NCBI RefSeq assembly: GCF_051414135.1
Contig: NZ_JBLKOA010000001.1
Coordinates: 186,001-250,000, forward strand
From: Halovenus halobia
Lineage (GTDB): Archaea > Halobacteriota > Halobacteria > Halobacteriales > Haloarculaceae
DNA length: 64,000 bases
Direction of reading: 5' to 3'
The notes beneath the pieces were generated by a model. It had not been told where the DNA came from and did not search any database. It saw only the letters and a program-made list of their open reading frames with translations. Below, piece after piece: positions 16,632-25,474 of this stretch. The position numbers and the translations under genes are program-made. Numbering within the stretch: the first letter of the stretch is position 1; each line of letters starts with the position of its first letter.

Positions 16632-17246
16632 ATGAAAATCCGCCAGAACGTTCGTCACTGGGCATCGAAGCAGGCGCTGACTATGCCGGTCGTCGGCGAT
16701 ATCGTCGAGGACCGACTTGTCGACATGCACACCGATATCTTTCTGGACCGGGCTGCGGAGAGCGGGCGAGCGGACCGCCGTGAGCACCTGCACGATTTCT
16801 TCGACGCGACGATGGACACCTACGTTGCGGCGCTGGAAGAAGGCCACTCAGAGGCAGACGCACGAGAGATCACCCACATCCAGGCGAACTTCGACTTTTA
16901 CAATCACGGCTGGACCGAGATGATGGAGTTCCCGGTCGAGGAACTCGGCGAGCACTACGACCGGTACGAGACGTTTTTCGAGACACACGGTATTTCGATC
17001 GAGGACCCACTCGGGAACTTCCGGCCCGCTGATGGAATTGCCGACGCGCCCTCGACGCCGGAGAACCTCGAAGAACCGGAACACCCCTACGCAGAAGGCG
17101 GATTTGCCGACGATGTCTACGTCGAAGGGCCGGACGGCGAAGTCCACGTCGGCGGCCAAGAGGAACCGACTGACCTCGACCCGACAGAGGTACTCGGCAT
17201 CGACGCCAACGAAGAAGCCACAGAAGAGTCGAGCACCGCTGACTAA
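16632..17246 (+). CDS. DUF6149 family protein
   Basis: A 204-residue protein. Residues 1-130 are predominantly helical, with the family-like core (DIVEDRLVDMHTDIFLDRAA) and aromatic-rich HIQANFDFYNHGWTEMMEF. The last 70 residues are an acidic, Pro/Gly-rich, probably disordered tail. It matches the haloarchaeal DUF6149 family of unknown function and has no membrane segment. Its TAA stop directly abuts the stop of the convergent PUA gene with no intervening base. Confidence 0.85.
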   Translation: MKIRQNVRHWASKQALTMPVVGDIVEDRLVDMHTDIFLDRAAESGRADRREHLHDFFDATMDTYVAALEEGHSEADAREITHIQANFDFYNHGWTEMMEFPVEELGEHYDRYETFFETHGISIEDPLGNFRPADGIADAPSTPENLEEPEHPYAEGGFADDVYVEGPDGEVHVGGQEEPTDLDPTEVLGIDANEEATEESSTAD

Positions 17247-17711
17247 TCAGGCGGTTCCGATTGTATCTCGCACCTGAACGGCCATTCCAGTGTGGAAATT
17301 GAGCATCCCTTGCCCGGAGAGTTCTGCACGGCCAACGGCTAACAGCCGACCGTCTTCGTGTTCGACCAGCACTTCGTCTCGCGGTCTGATTGCCTGGTCT
17401 GCACGGGTGACGAACTTCGCGAAGGCGTTTCTGCCGTCTCTGACGAACGGTTCGCTCTCGTCACCAACAACGACGCGGTACGCTCCCTGTAGTCCGTCCT
17501 GCAGGCGCTGGCCGCCCTCGATGCCCAGCCGGATGCGCCCGTCCTGTTCGTACGTGCCGAGGCGCTGCTCACCGGCGTGAATCTGTCGGAGTCGTCCCGA
17601 ACTTGTCCGCGTGACTGAGAGCTCCTCTGTCGGCGGAAACAACAGCTCGCCCGCGGTGGGGCCGAACTGGTAATCCGCGACGGTCCGCAACGCAGTGATA
17701 TCGTCAGCCAT
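17247..17711 (-). CDS. PUA-domain RNA-binding protein
   Basis: A 154-residue protein. The C-terminal 75 residues form a PUA domain (FAKFVTRADQAIRPRDEVLV, then LLAVGRAELSGQGM), the RNA-binding module found at the C-terminus of archaeosine tRNA-guanine transglycosylase and pseudouridine synthases. The N-terminal 70 residues (ADYQFGPTAGELLFPP) resemble the linker region of archaeal TGT-type proteins. It is too short to be a full transglycosylase. A role in tRNA modification or ribosome-related RNA binding is plausible. The start at 17711 (MADDITALRTVADY) lies 37 nt after the NYN gene, likely in the same operon. Confidence 0.85.
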   Translation of the reverse strand: MADDITALRTVADYQFGPTAGELLFPPTEELSVTRTSSGRLRQIHAGEQRLGTYEQDGRIRLGIEGGQRLQDGLQGAYRVVVGDESEPFVRDGRNAFAKFVTRADQAIRPRDEVLVEHEDGRLLAVGRAELSGQGMLNFHTGMAVQVRDTIGTA

Positions 17712-17748
17712 TATCTGTGATTTTGCGGCCAGTCTCAAATGCCTTCGC

Positions 17749-18246
17749 TTAGAGTAAGAAGCGGTCCGTATCACTACTCATGTCCCGGAAGCTATCCGCC
17801 GCTTCGACGAGTTCCTCGGCGGTCGATTCGGCGAAACAGGCAACTTCGATTCGGACACCCTCGTGTTTGAGGTGGTGACAGAGTCGCGTAAAGTCGCCGT
17901 CGCCGGTACAGAGCACAATTGTATCGACGTGATTAGCGAGCGTGATGGCGTCGAGACAGATACCAACGTCCCAGTCTGCCTTCTTCGAGCCGTCGGCGAA
18001 GGTTTTGATATCCTTGATCTGGGTCTCGAAGCCGATGTCGACGAGTGCGTCGAAAAAGGACTCCTCTTCGGGCGCGTCTGCTCTGATGACGTAAGCAATC
18101 GCGCGGGTCAACTCTCGGTCGGAGACACACTCCTCCAGCAGCGCGGCGTAGTCGATATTCCGGGTGTACATGCTCTGGGCCGTGTGATAGAGGTTCTGCG
18201 AATCCGCAAGCACGGCCACACGCTGATTCTGATGAATCTCGCTCAT
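17749..18246 (-). CDS. NYN/LabA-like (PIN-fold) putative RNase
   Basis: A 165-residue protein of the NYN (LabA/DUF88) family. Metal-coordinating acidic residues are visible in ADSQNLYH (residues 14-21), KADWDVGICLDA and CTGDGDF, the positions where PIN/NYN nucleases bind divalent metal. Members cleave RNA or act in RNA turnover. The adjacent downstream PUA gene on the same strand strengthens an RNA-processing theme. Full length for the family and apparently intact, with the start at 18246. Confidence 0.88.
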   Translation of the reverse strand: MSEIHQNQRVAVLADSQNLYHTAQSMYTRNIDYAALLEECVSDRELTRAIAYVIRADAPEEESFFDALVDIGFETQIKDIKTFADGSKKADWDVGICLDAITLANHVDTIVLCTGDGDFTRLCHHLKHEGVRIEVACFAESTAEELVEAADSFRDMSSDTDRFLL

Positions 18247-18310
18247 ACACAGAGTCGTCGACCCAGCCGTTTAGTAATTATCACAGCGCAGTCCTGTCGA
18301 GCGCAGCGAG

Positions 18311-18598
18311 TCAGTCTTCTTGCCAGTAGTAAATTTCCTCCTTGGCTGCGCCGCAGGACGGACACTTTTCTGGAATGTTCTCGATTTGGCCCATCTCGCC
18401 ACACTCCCAGCAGCGCCACATCAGCGCGTCGCCGTGCTCGGTCGACTGGTTCGGCCCTGCCAACACCTCCACGTCGGGGTCGGCCTTGATGTAGAAACCG
18501 TGCTCGTCGACGCCTCGAATCGTTCCAACCCGTTCCCCCCCTTCGTCGTACACGACCATCCCTGGCTTCAGTTCACGCCGGTCTGTTGTCTCACTCAT
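18311..18598 (-). CDS. Rubredoxin-like zinc/iron protein (DUF7130 type)
   Basis: A 95-residue protein. The N-terminal part (GMVVYDEGGERVGTIRGVDE) looks like a small PRC-barrel or SH3-like fold. The C-terminal part has two CxxC knuckles (CWECG and CPSCG), as in rubredoxin-like ribbons, with aromatic residues nearby (YYWQED). It would bind one Fe or Zn. The start at 18598 (MSETTDRREL) is preferred over one 6 nt upstream. It is divergent from htrII; no functional link to phototaxis is evident. Confidence 0.82.
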   Translation of the reverse strand: MSETTDRRELKPGMVVYDEGGERVGTIRGVDEHGFYIKADPDVEVLAGPNQSTEHGDALMWRCWECGEMGQIENIPEKCPSCGAAKEEIYYWQED

Positions 18599-18728
18599 AC
18601 GCAAGTGTTATTCACCTAACAGCATAAATCTGTGCCTGATATTCACACACAATTTTGTACCGACACAATTCCATATTCTGTCACGATCCCTTTCAAAAAT
18701 GAAAATTAGGCTGAAGGGTATTTACAAG
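18599..18728 (+). promoter_or_regulatory. htrII-sopII promoter region
   Basis: 130 bp between the rubredoxin-like gene and htrII. An AT-rich element (CAAAAATGAAAATTA, about 18693-18707) lies about 25-30 bp before the ATG at 18729. This is the spacing of a TATA box for a leaderless transcript and supports that start. Two copies of ACACAATT stand about 18 bp apart near 18645-18670 and could be regulatory. No Shine-Dalgarno precedes 18729. Confidence 0.45.
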
Positions 18729-20378
18729 ATGCAACTCAACTCAGAGTTGATGAACATAACAAGCGTTCTGTTTCCGGAACGGGCCCGACAGAGCCTTACG
18801 CTCAAGATGGGGGTCGGGTTTGCTCAGATCCTCCTCGTCACACTAATTTTCGGGGCAGCAGTGAGTGCAGAGCTTGCAACCGTCGCGACCAGTGGTGACG
18901 CGACGGCGGTTCGCAACGTTGCACTGTCAGGGTTTGTGGGACTAATTTTGCTCATGGTGATCAACCTTGGCCTGTTCGCGGCGACAGTTGGTGGGAACCT
19001 GGCCACGTCGCTACGCGGGTTGGAATACAAGACTGAGCAGATCGCTGGCGGTGACCTCGATGTTGACCTCTCGACTCGTCGTTCGGACGAAATCGGCCGG
19101 CTATACGACTCTTTCGAGGAGATGCGCGTCTCACTTCAGGGCTCGATTGCGGAGGCCGAACAGGCTCGCAAGGAGGCAACCGAGGAGAAAGAACGTGCCA
19201 AACAGGCCCGTACAGAGGTCGAACAGGAGCGTGAACGCCTCGAAACAATCAACGCGGAATTACAGCGAGACGCCGACAGATTCAGCGAGACGATGGACGC
19301 CTGTGCGGCCGGCGATTTCACGCAGCGCCTGAACGCAGAGACTGAGAACGAGGCGATGGTTGAAATCGAAACGTCGTTCAACGAGATGATGACACAGATC
19401 GAGGGACTGGTCGGCCGGATTCACTCCTTTGCAGAGGAAGTTGCTGTGGCCTCTGCGGAAGTCAACGACCGAGCGTCGGCAGTTCAGGAAGGGAGTCTGG
19501 AGGTGAGCACATCGATACAGGAAATCTCTGACGGCGCAGACCAGCAAACCGAACAAATCCAGACGATCGCCGGTGAAATCGAGGACATCTCGGCTGCGAC
19601 CGAACAGATTGCCTCCAGTGCGGCGGAGATGGCGTCAACGTCTCGCGAGGCGGTCCAGACCGGCCAGCAGAGCCGCGAAACCGCAGAACAGGCCATCAGT
19701 GAGATGAACGCTGTCGAACAGCAGACGACGGACGCGGTCCGGTCGATCGAACAACTCGAATCGGAGATGGCTGCCATCGGCGAAGTGACAGACTTGATCG
19801 CCGAAATCGCCGAACAGACGAATATGCTGGCGCTCAACGCTTCAATCGAGGCTGCTCGCGCGGGTGAAGCAGGCGAAGGATTCGGTGTTGTCGCCGACGA
19901 GATCAAATCACTCGCGGAGGAGACGAAAGAAGCGACCGCCGAAATCGAGGAGCTGATTACGCAGGTCCAGAGCCAGACCGACGAGACAGCGAGCGACATC
20001 CGGGAGACCAGCGAGCGAATCTCTGCTGGACTGGAGACTGTCGAAGAGACCGTCAACGCGCTCGAACGAATTGTCGAAAATGTTGAAGAGGTCAATACGG
20101 GAATCGAAGAGATCGACCGGTCCACCGACACGCAGGCCAACTCCGCCGAACAGGTCGTCTCGATGACTGACGACGTGGCGAATATTTCCGAAGAGACTGC
20201 CGCTCAGTCCTCGGAAGTTGTCGAGGCGGCAAACAGACAGCAGGAGTCAGTCGAGTCGGTGTTTACCCAAACTGACGAACTTTCCGAACGGGCGAGTTCG
20301 CTCCAGGAGATTCTCGACGAGACGGAGGTACGCGAGAAGCACGCTACTGATGGCCAAACACTGGAGGGCACACTATGA
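18729..20378 (+). CDS. htrII: Sensory rhodopsin II transducer HtrII (methyl-accepting taxis protein)
   Basis: A 549-residue membrane transducer. Two helices (about 27-49 and 64-86) joined by a short loop have no extracellular ligand domain. Two HAMP domains follow (about 87-140 and 185-240), then a long coiled coil and the CheA/CheW-binding hairpin (AEQTNMLALNASIEAARA). It closely resembles Natronomonas HtrII, including the contact residues Glu48, Ser67 and Asn79 (E43, S62 and N74 there). It relays the blue-light repellent signal from SRII to CheA. The start at 18729 rests on promoter spacing; an upstream start at 18699 and an internal one at 18750 are possible. Its stop overlaps the sopII start (ATGA). 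Confidence 0.94.
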   Translation: MQLNSELMNITSVLFPERARQSLTLKMGVGFAQILLVTLIFGAAVSAELATVATSGDATAVRNVALSGFVGLILLMVINLGLFAATVGGNLATSLRGLEYKTEQIAGGDLDVDLSTRRSDEIGRLYDSFEEMRVSLQGSIAEAEQARKEATEEKERAKQARTEVEQERERLETINAELQRDADRFSETMDACAAGDFTQRLNAETENEAMVEIETSFNEMMTQIEGLVGRIHSFAEEVAVASAEVNDRASAVQEGSLEVSTSIQEISDGADQQTEQIQTIAGEIEDISAATEQIASSAAEMASTSREAVQTGQQSRETAEQAISEMNAVEQQTTDAVRSIEQLESEMAAIGEVTDLIAEIAEQTNMLALNASIEAARAGEAGEGFGVVADEIKSLAEETKEATAEIEELITQVQSQTDETASDIRETSERISAGLETVEETVNALERIVENVEEVNTGIEEIDRSTDTQANSAEQVVSMTDDVANISEETAAQSSEVVEAANRQQESVESVFTQTDELSERASSLQEILDETEVREKHATDGQTLEGTL

Positions 20379-21079
20379 TTGGTGAACCGTCGACGTGGTT
20401 TGCCGTCGGTGCGGTCGGAATGGTCTTCGGAACAGCAGTCTTCGGAATCGGGCTGGTCCGGGCTGACAAGAGCGTTCGAAAATACTACGCCACGCTGACG
20501 GCAATCAGCGGTATCGCTGCGGTGGCGTACGTGTTGATGACGATTGGAATCGGTTCGGTCTCCGTTGGAAACCGGATGGTCTTGGTGCCACGATATATCG
20601 ACTGGTTGCTCACAACGCCGCTTTTGCTACTATATCTGTCACTATTGGTGGACGCAAGCCGGTCGCTGGTTGCAAAGATTGTCGCGGTCAACGTCGTCGT
20701 AATTCTCGGTGGCCTCGGCGCAGCGCTCCTCCCCGGCCTCGAACGGTTCATTCCGTTCGCCATCGGTGGGCTTGCCTACCTCGTGCTCGCCTATCTCCTC
20801 CTCGGGCCACTCACTGAGCGCGCTCGCGGGCAGCCAACAGAGTCGCTGTTCCGTGGGTTGCGGAACTTGACCGTTATTCTCTGGTCAATCTATCCGATTA
20901 TCTGGCTGCTCAGTCCCTCGGGCTTCGACCTGTTGACCATGCTCACGAACGTGTTGCTCGTCGTCTATCTCGACCTGGTGACGAAAGTTGGGTTCGGGTT
21001 AATCGCAGTCAACGCTGGTGCTGTCCTTCGAGAGCAACTAAAGAGTCGGTCTGACGCTTCGAGTCCCGCCAGCAGCTAA
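20375..21079 (+). CDS. sopII: Sensory rhodopsin II (phoborhodopsin)
   Basis: A 234-residue seven-helix retinal protein. Helix C reads RYIDW (Arg73, Asp76 counter-ion), with Tyr87 where the proton donor Asp96 of bacteriorhodopsin would be, so it is a sensor and not a pump. Helix F carries Tyr173 and helix G carries Asp200, Thr203 and the Schiff-base Lys204 (YLDLVTKVGFG). The Tyr-Thr-Lys set and the RNLTVILW helix-F start are those of SRII, giving a blue-absorbing repellent receptor. Thr188 and Tyr198 match the HtrII-contact residues of the Natronomonas protein (Thr189, Tyr199). It is translated by overlap with htrII. Confidence 0.95.
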   Translation: MIGEPSTWFAVGAVGMVFGTAVFGIGLVRADKSVRKYYATLTAISGIAAVAYVLMTIGIGSVSVGNRMVLVPRYIDWLLTTPLLLLYLSLLVDASRSLVAKIVAVNVVVILGGLGAALLPGLERFIPFAIGGLAYLVLAYLLLGPLTERARGQPTESLFRGLRNLTVILWSIYPIIWLLSPSGFDLLTMLTNVLLVVYLDLVTKVGFGLIAVNAGAVLREQLKSRSDASSPASS

Positions 21080-21088
21080 CGCTGGCGC

Positions 21089-22270
21089 TCAGTTTGCGGT
21101 GCTGACAATTTTGATTACGTCGCCTTTTCCGAGTTCATGGTCTTCGCTAATCCGACGACTCTCGCGGGCGTCGACAGCGTGGAGGTAACCCTCGCCGATG
21201 TCTGAGTGGACGGCGTAGGCCAAATCCAGTGGTGTCGACCCACTGTCGAGCAGAACTGCGTCGGGGAGCATTCGGCCCTTGCCATCGATCCACTTCGTCT
21301 CGTTCTCGACAGGGTAGGCGGTGATCTGGTCGAGGACGTCGTAGACCACGGTATTCAGCGCTCGTTGTACGCCGGTTCCGCCCCACTGCTCGGTGACTGT
21401 TCGAATCTGTTCGAGACCCTCCCGTTGCTGGTCGCTCACGTCGCCGCTAATGTCGAACGTCTCGTCGCCGGGGTCGTACTCGACGACGCCAGCCTCGGCC
21501 CCGCGTCGGAGCGCGAGTTCGCCGTCGGCAGTCACCGGAATCACCCGGTCGGCCGCCTCGCGCAGACGGTCGATATTCCCCTCGGGGGCGATGTCAGCCT
21601 TGTTTGCGACGACAATCATCGGCTTGGTCTGGGCACGCAGTTCACGGGCCAACTCTCGACGGTGCTCCTCCTCCCACTCTCGCGGGTCCTCTGGATACTC
21701 GGTGTTACGCAAAACCAGCGCGATGTCCGCAACTGTCGCGCCGACGCCGGTCAGCATCTCCGACAGGGCGTCGTCGATGTCGAAATCGGGCGAGCGAGAC
21801 TGGCGCTCGATCGTCTCCCAGTTACGCTCGATAATCGACGCCAGCCAGCGGTCCATCTCCTGCTCGATGAAATCGAGGTCCTCGACGGGGTCGTGCTCGC
21901 CTACTTCGACCGGTTCACCCTCCTCGTTGGTCGCGCCCGCGGCGTCGACGACGTGGAGGATTGCGTCGGCGTCGGTCAGTTCGTCGAGAAACTGGTTGCC
22001 CAGTCCCCTTCCCTCGTGAGCACCCGGCACCAGTCCGGCAACGTCGTACAGTTCCACGGGGACGTAGCGTTTGCCGTCGCGGCAGTTGTCGCTGTCACAG
22101 CGGCGGTCACGGTCGAGACAGGGACACTCGGTGCGGGCGTAACTGACTCCTCTGTTGGCGTCAATCGTGGTAAAGGGGTAGTTGCCGACTTCGACGTCGG
22201 CCATTGTCGCGGCGGTATAAAAGGTCGACTTGCCGGCGTTTGGCTTGCCTGCAAGCGCGAGCGAGAGCAT
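21089..22270 (-). CDS. OBG/YchF-type GTPase with TGS domain
   Basis: A 393-residue GTPase. G1 is GKPNAGKST (residues 8-16), G3 is DVAG (76-79), and the specificity motif is NKAD, which predicts GTP binding and not the ATP preference of bacterial YchF. A four-cysteine cluster (Cys49, 51, 58 and 63) in the switch region suggests a bound metal, a feature of archaeal members. The C-terminal 80 residues form a TGS domain (LPDAVLLDSGSTPLDLAYAV). The family associates with ribosomes. The start at 22270 (MLSLALAGKPNAG) is the natural start of the G-domain; an upstream in-frame extension is basic and unlike it. Confidence 0.9.
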   Translation of the reverse strand: MLSLALAGKPNAGKSTFYTAATMADVEVGNYPFTTIDANRGVSYARTECPCLDRDRRCDSDNCRDGKRYVPVELYDVAGLVPGAHEGRGLGNQFLDELTDADAILHVVDAAGATNEEGEPVEVGEHDPVEDLDFIEQEMDRWLASIIERNWETIERQSRSPDFDIDDALSEMLTGVGATVADIALVLRNTEYPEDPREWEEEHRRELARELRAQTKPMIVVANKADIAPEGNIDRLREAADRVIPVTADGELALRRGAEAGVVEYDPGDETFDISGDVSDQQREGLEQIRTVTEQWGGTGVQRALNTVVYDVLDQITAYPVENETKWIDGKGRMLPDAVLLDSGSTPLDLAYAVHSDIGEGYLHAVDARESRRISEDHELGKGDVIKIVSTAN

Positions 22271-22492
22271 ACTGTCCCTTGCTGGGCCGGGGGAAATGGC
22301 TTTTCGGTTCTTGCCCTGGTTACTGCGCTTCCAGCGCTTCGGTGAATTGCTCACTGAGGTAGCACTGCTCGAACGGAGACCGTACGACGAAATCCCGCCG
22401 CGCGTCGAGTATCGACCCTCCGACGATGGAACAGCACTCTGTGCACTCTTCGACCCAGTCTTAGAGTGAGAACAGCAACGCGACTCTGGCGG

Positions 22493-23464
22493 TTAATCAG
22501 AACTCTGTTCGGGACGTTCCGGGCCCAACTGCTCTGTGTTACCCTCGTCTGTCTCTACAGGCGCGTCCGACTCGGTGCCCGCTGTCTCTGTGACCTCAGG
22601 CTCGGGAACGACCGAGTCCTCGATGACATTCTCCGAGACCATCGAGGTCTCCTCAGTTGCTCGAATTCCACCTTCGACGGTCGCGTCGTGGTGGACTTCG
22701 ACGTATTCTCCTGAGACGTCGCCGCGGATCACCGCATTCGGTCCGATTCGGACCGTCCCCTCACGGGTGGTCACGTTGCCAGTTACCTCCGTTCGTGCAC
22801 CGACTGTGATTCCCTCGCGTGCGCGGAGACTGCCAAAGAGTTCGTTGTCCCGACCGACCACCAGCGATTCCGCGCGAATGTTGCCGTGCAGGCGGCAGTC
22901 GTCGCCGATTCGACCCGGCGTCGAAACCTGCCACGCGTCGTCGCTGACGCGGCTACCTTTTGGGATCAGGACGGGTTTTTGCCCGGATTCGTCGTCGACC
23001 ATCGAGGCGACTAACTGCTCTGCTGCTTCTTCCTCACCGATCCGCAACAGCTGGGTGAGGTACATGAACAGGAAGACAATCGTCGGCATCGGGTCGCGGA
23101 TGATGATGCGCCCGTTTGCGTCGAAGCCCTCTGCGATATCCACGTCGTCGCCAATATCCAGGTCACCTGCAACGCGCAGGCCGCCACCAATCTGGACGCG
23201 CTCGCCGAGATAGGCGTCTTCCCCGACGAGCACGTTGTCAGCAACTTCACACCACATGTCCAGCCGACAATCTCCCTCTGCTTCGATGTGACCACCGAAG
23301 ACGACTCGCTCGCCAGCGATGACGTTGCCTGCCCGGACCCCAAACTCGACGGTACTCTGGCTCCCGATGATCACGTCGCCCTCGGTTACGAGGTCATGCT
23401 CCTCGACGTGAATCCCGTCGGGGATCACCAGTTCGTCCAGCGGGTCTGAGCCAAACGTCGACAC
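22493..23464 (-). CDS. Polymer-forming beta-helix protein (bactofilin/halofilin-like)
   Basis: A 323-residue protein made of short Gly/Val-rich strand repeats (for example VGEDAYLGERVQIGGGLRVA and VTGNVTTREGTVRIGPNAV) typical of bactofilin-type beta-helices. Two beta-helical halves (about 10-125 and 165-275) are separated by a hydrophobic/helical stretch (TIVFLFMYLTQLL, near 130-142). The last 45 residues are an acidic disordered tail. Bactofilins and the related haloarchaeal halofilins assemble into cell-shape filaments. A sugar O-acyltransferase of the hexapeptide family is the alternative, but no catalytic domain is seen. Single gene; a 222-bp gap without a gene lies between its end and the GTPase start. 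Confidence 0.72.
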   Translation of the reverse strand: MSTFGSDPLDELVIPDGIHVEEHDLVTEGDVIIGSQSTVEFGVRAGNVIAGERVVFGGHIEAEGDCRLDMWCEVADNVLVGEDAYLGERVQIGGGLRVAGDLDIGDDVDIAEGFDANGRIIIRDPMPTIVFLFMYLTQLLRIGEEEAAEQLVASMVDDESGQKPVLIPKGSRVSDDAWQVSTPGRIGDDCRLHGNIRAESLVVGRDNELFGSLRAREGITVGARTEVTGNVTTREGTVRIGPNAVIRGDVSGEYVEVHHDATVEGGIRATEETSMVSENVIEDSVVPEPEVTETAGTESDAPVETDEGNTEQLGPERPEQSSD

Positions 23465-23633
23465 AGCTATATCCGTGGTTTCCGACGTATTAAAGCCTCA
23501 GGCTGCGTCTGACGGTTGTCTGACGCACGGCTGACGGCCACTTTTTACTGGCCGTTCGCGCGGGTATCGGCCAGTCCACACTCGTCTGACCCAGCCCTCG
23601 AATTTATACCGAATCCCGCGACCAATCCCCCGC

Positions 23634-25289
23634 GTGCGCCGGAGCCTGCTGGTGTGCTGTTTGCTGCTCTGTACTGGCTTGGTGGCTGTCACTGCGACAC
23701 CCCCCGCCACAGCCACGAATACGGGCAACACGACGGCCCAGCCACAGATTGTCGAGGTGTATCCCAATCCCGTCGCAGACGAAGACGACGGCGAGTTCGT
23801 GACGGTCAAATTCCCGGAAGGGATAGACCTGCGCCGGTACGCACTGATTGACGAGACAGAGCCAGTCAGCCTCGCCGCCGTGGTCGAGCGAGACCAACTC
23901 TCTGCACCTCGCCGTATTACCCTCTCGACGGACCCTGCTGTGACCGAACGCCTGACGAACAGAACAGTTCAGGAACTTCCTGACCGGGTTCGAATGGCGA
24001 ACAGCGGTGACGATATTCGACTGCTCCGGGATAGTACGGTAATCCAGCGGGTCAGCTACGAATCCGCAGACAGTGCTGAACGGTATCTGGTGCGCTCCAG
24101 AGAGTGGCGACCACTCCGGGGCAGTAACTTCTCAATTACAACCGCCACTGGCGGCACTGTCGAAGCCTTCGTACTTCCTGACAATCCAACACGGGCTGTC
24201 GAGTTTCTCGATTCTGCCGACAACCGCATTTCTCTGGGGGGCTACACGCTCTCTTCGGAGGCGGTGGTCGACACGCTACTTGCGGCGCGCAAGCGCGGCG
24301 TCGAAGTCACGCTCTTGCTAGATGGGTCTCCGGTAAGCGGACTCAGCACCTCAGCCGCGAACGCGCTCTCAGAGCTCTCCCGCGCTGGCGTTGACCTCCG
24401 AGTAATCGACGGGCCACGCGCAAGAGTGCGGTTTCACCACGCGAAGTACGCCATCGTCGATCAGCGCGCGCTCATCACCACAGAAAACTGGAAGCCAAGC
24501 GGCCTCGGGGGCCACTCAAGCCGCGGCTGGGCCGTGATTACCAGACAACAGCGCATCGTCCGCGCACTCAACCAAACGTTTCACAGCGACCGGGGCTGGG
24601 TCGACGCGAAGAACTGGCAATCCACAGCGAAGCGAGGCGGCGAAGAGAAACCGCCAACTACGGATTACCCGACGAATTTCAGCCCGACCTCGTTCGAGGT
24701 AGAGCAAACTGCGTTGCTCCTCGCGCCCGACAACGCTGAGCGTCGACTTCGCAAACTCCTCGCCAACGCCAGTGAACAAATTCGGATCGAGCAGATGTCC
24801 ATCAACCCGGCGTTTCCACTGCTAGAGGCGGTCCTCGCCGCCGCCAGACGCGGTGTCGAAGTAAAAATTCTGCTGAGCGGTGCGTGGTACGTCGAAGACG
24901 AAAACAACCGCCTCGCTCGGAACCTCAACGAACGAGCGGACGTCGCAAATCTCCCGCTCAGCGTTCGAGTCGCCAATCCGCAGGACCGATACGAAAAGAT
25001 CCACGCGAAGGGCCTGATTGTCGACGGTGAAACAACAGTCGTCGGCAGTCTCAACTGGAACAACAACTCGTTCCGGCACAATCGAGAAGTCGCACTCCTA
25101 ATCGACAGTAAGGGTGTGGCGGGATACTATGGCCACGTGTTTGCCAGCGACTGGGCTGGGGCAGCCCCAGAGTCTGAGTCCCGGCGCGTCCCGGTTGGTC
25201 TGCTCGGCGCAGTCGCGATTATGGCTGTGCTCACCGCTGGTGGAACCCGCAAGATTCGCTTCGAATCGCAGTCTCGAGGGCGCGGCTGA
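23634..25289 (+). CDS. Secreted phospholipase D-like protein with two HKD motifs
   Basis: A 551-residue exported protein starting at a GTG (23634). It has a Sec-type signal (about residues 3-22), a lamin-tail-like N-terminal beta domain (QIVEVYPNPVADEDDGEFVT, residues 38-57), two PLD domains and one C-terminal membrane helix (about 520-538). The PLD motifs are HHAKYAIVDQ (first) and IHAKGLIVDGETTVVGSLNW (second), each with the His-Lys-Asp set. Such enzymes hydrolyse or transfer phosphodiester bonds in lipids or DNA. An LTD plus two PLD domains outside the cell fits an extracellular nuclease or lipase. Monocistronic, with no good SD. Confidence 0.87.
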   Translation: MRRSLLVCCLLLCTGLVAVTATPPATATNTGNTTAQPQIVEVYPNPVADEDDGEFVTVKFPEGIDLRRYALIDETEPVSLAAVVERDQLSAPRRITLSTDPAVTERLTNRTVQELPDRVRMANSGDDIRLLRDSTVIQRVSYESADSAERYLVRSREWRPLRGSNFSITTATGGTVEAFVLPDNPTRAVEFLDSADNRISLGGYTLSSEAVVDTLLAARKRGVEVTLLLDGSPVSGLSTSAANALSELSRAGVDLRVIDGPRARVRFHHAKYAIVDQRALITTENWKPSGLGGHSSRGWAVITRQQRIVRALNQTFHSDRGWVDAKNWQSTAKRGGEEKPPTTDYPTNFSPTSFEVEQTALLLAPDNAERRLRKLLANASEQIRIEQMSINPAFPLLEAVLAAARRGVEVKILLSGAWYVEDENNRLARNLNERADVANLPLSVRVANPQDRYEKIHAKGLIVDGETTVVGSLNWNNNSFRHNREVALLIDSKGVAGYYGHVFASDWAGAAPESESRRVPVGLLGAVAIMAVLTAGGTRKIRFESQSRGRG

Positions 25290-25474
25290 GCGCGGACGTC
25301 CCACCATTTTGCCCGCGAACTGACGCTGCGCTCGGTTCGTCCGTTTACGTCCGTTTCCGAGATGGGCTGTGAATCGTTCAAATCCGTTTAAATCGGTCCA
25401 TTCGGTCCTGGACGGTTCAATTTCGAGAACCATCTTCCCCCCTTTTGTGGCTGTCTCGCCCAGAGTTGGATGCA

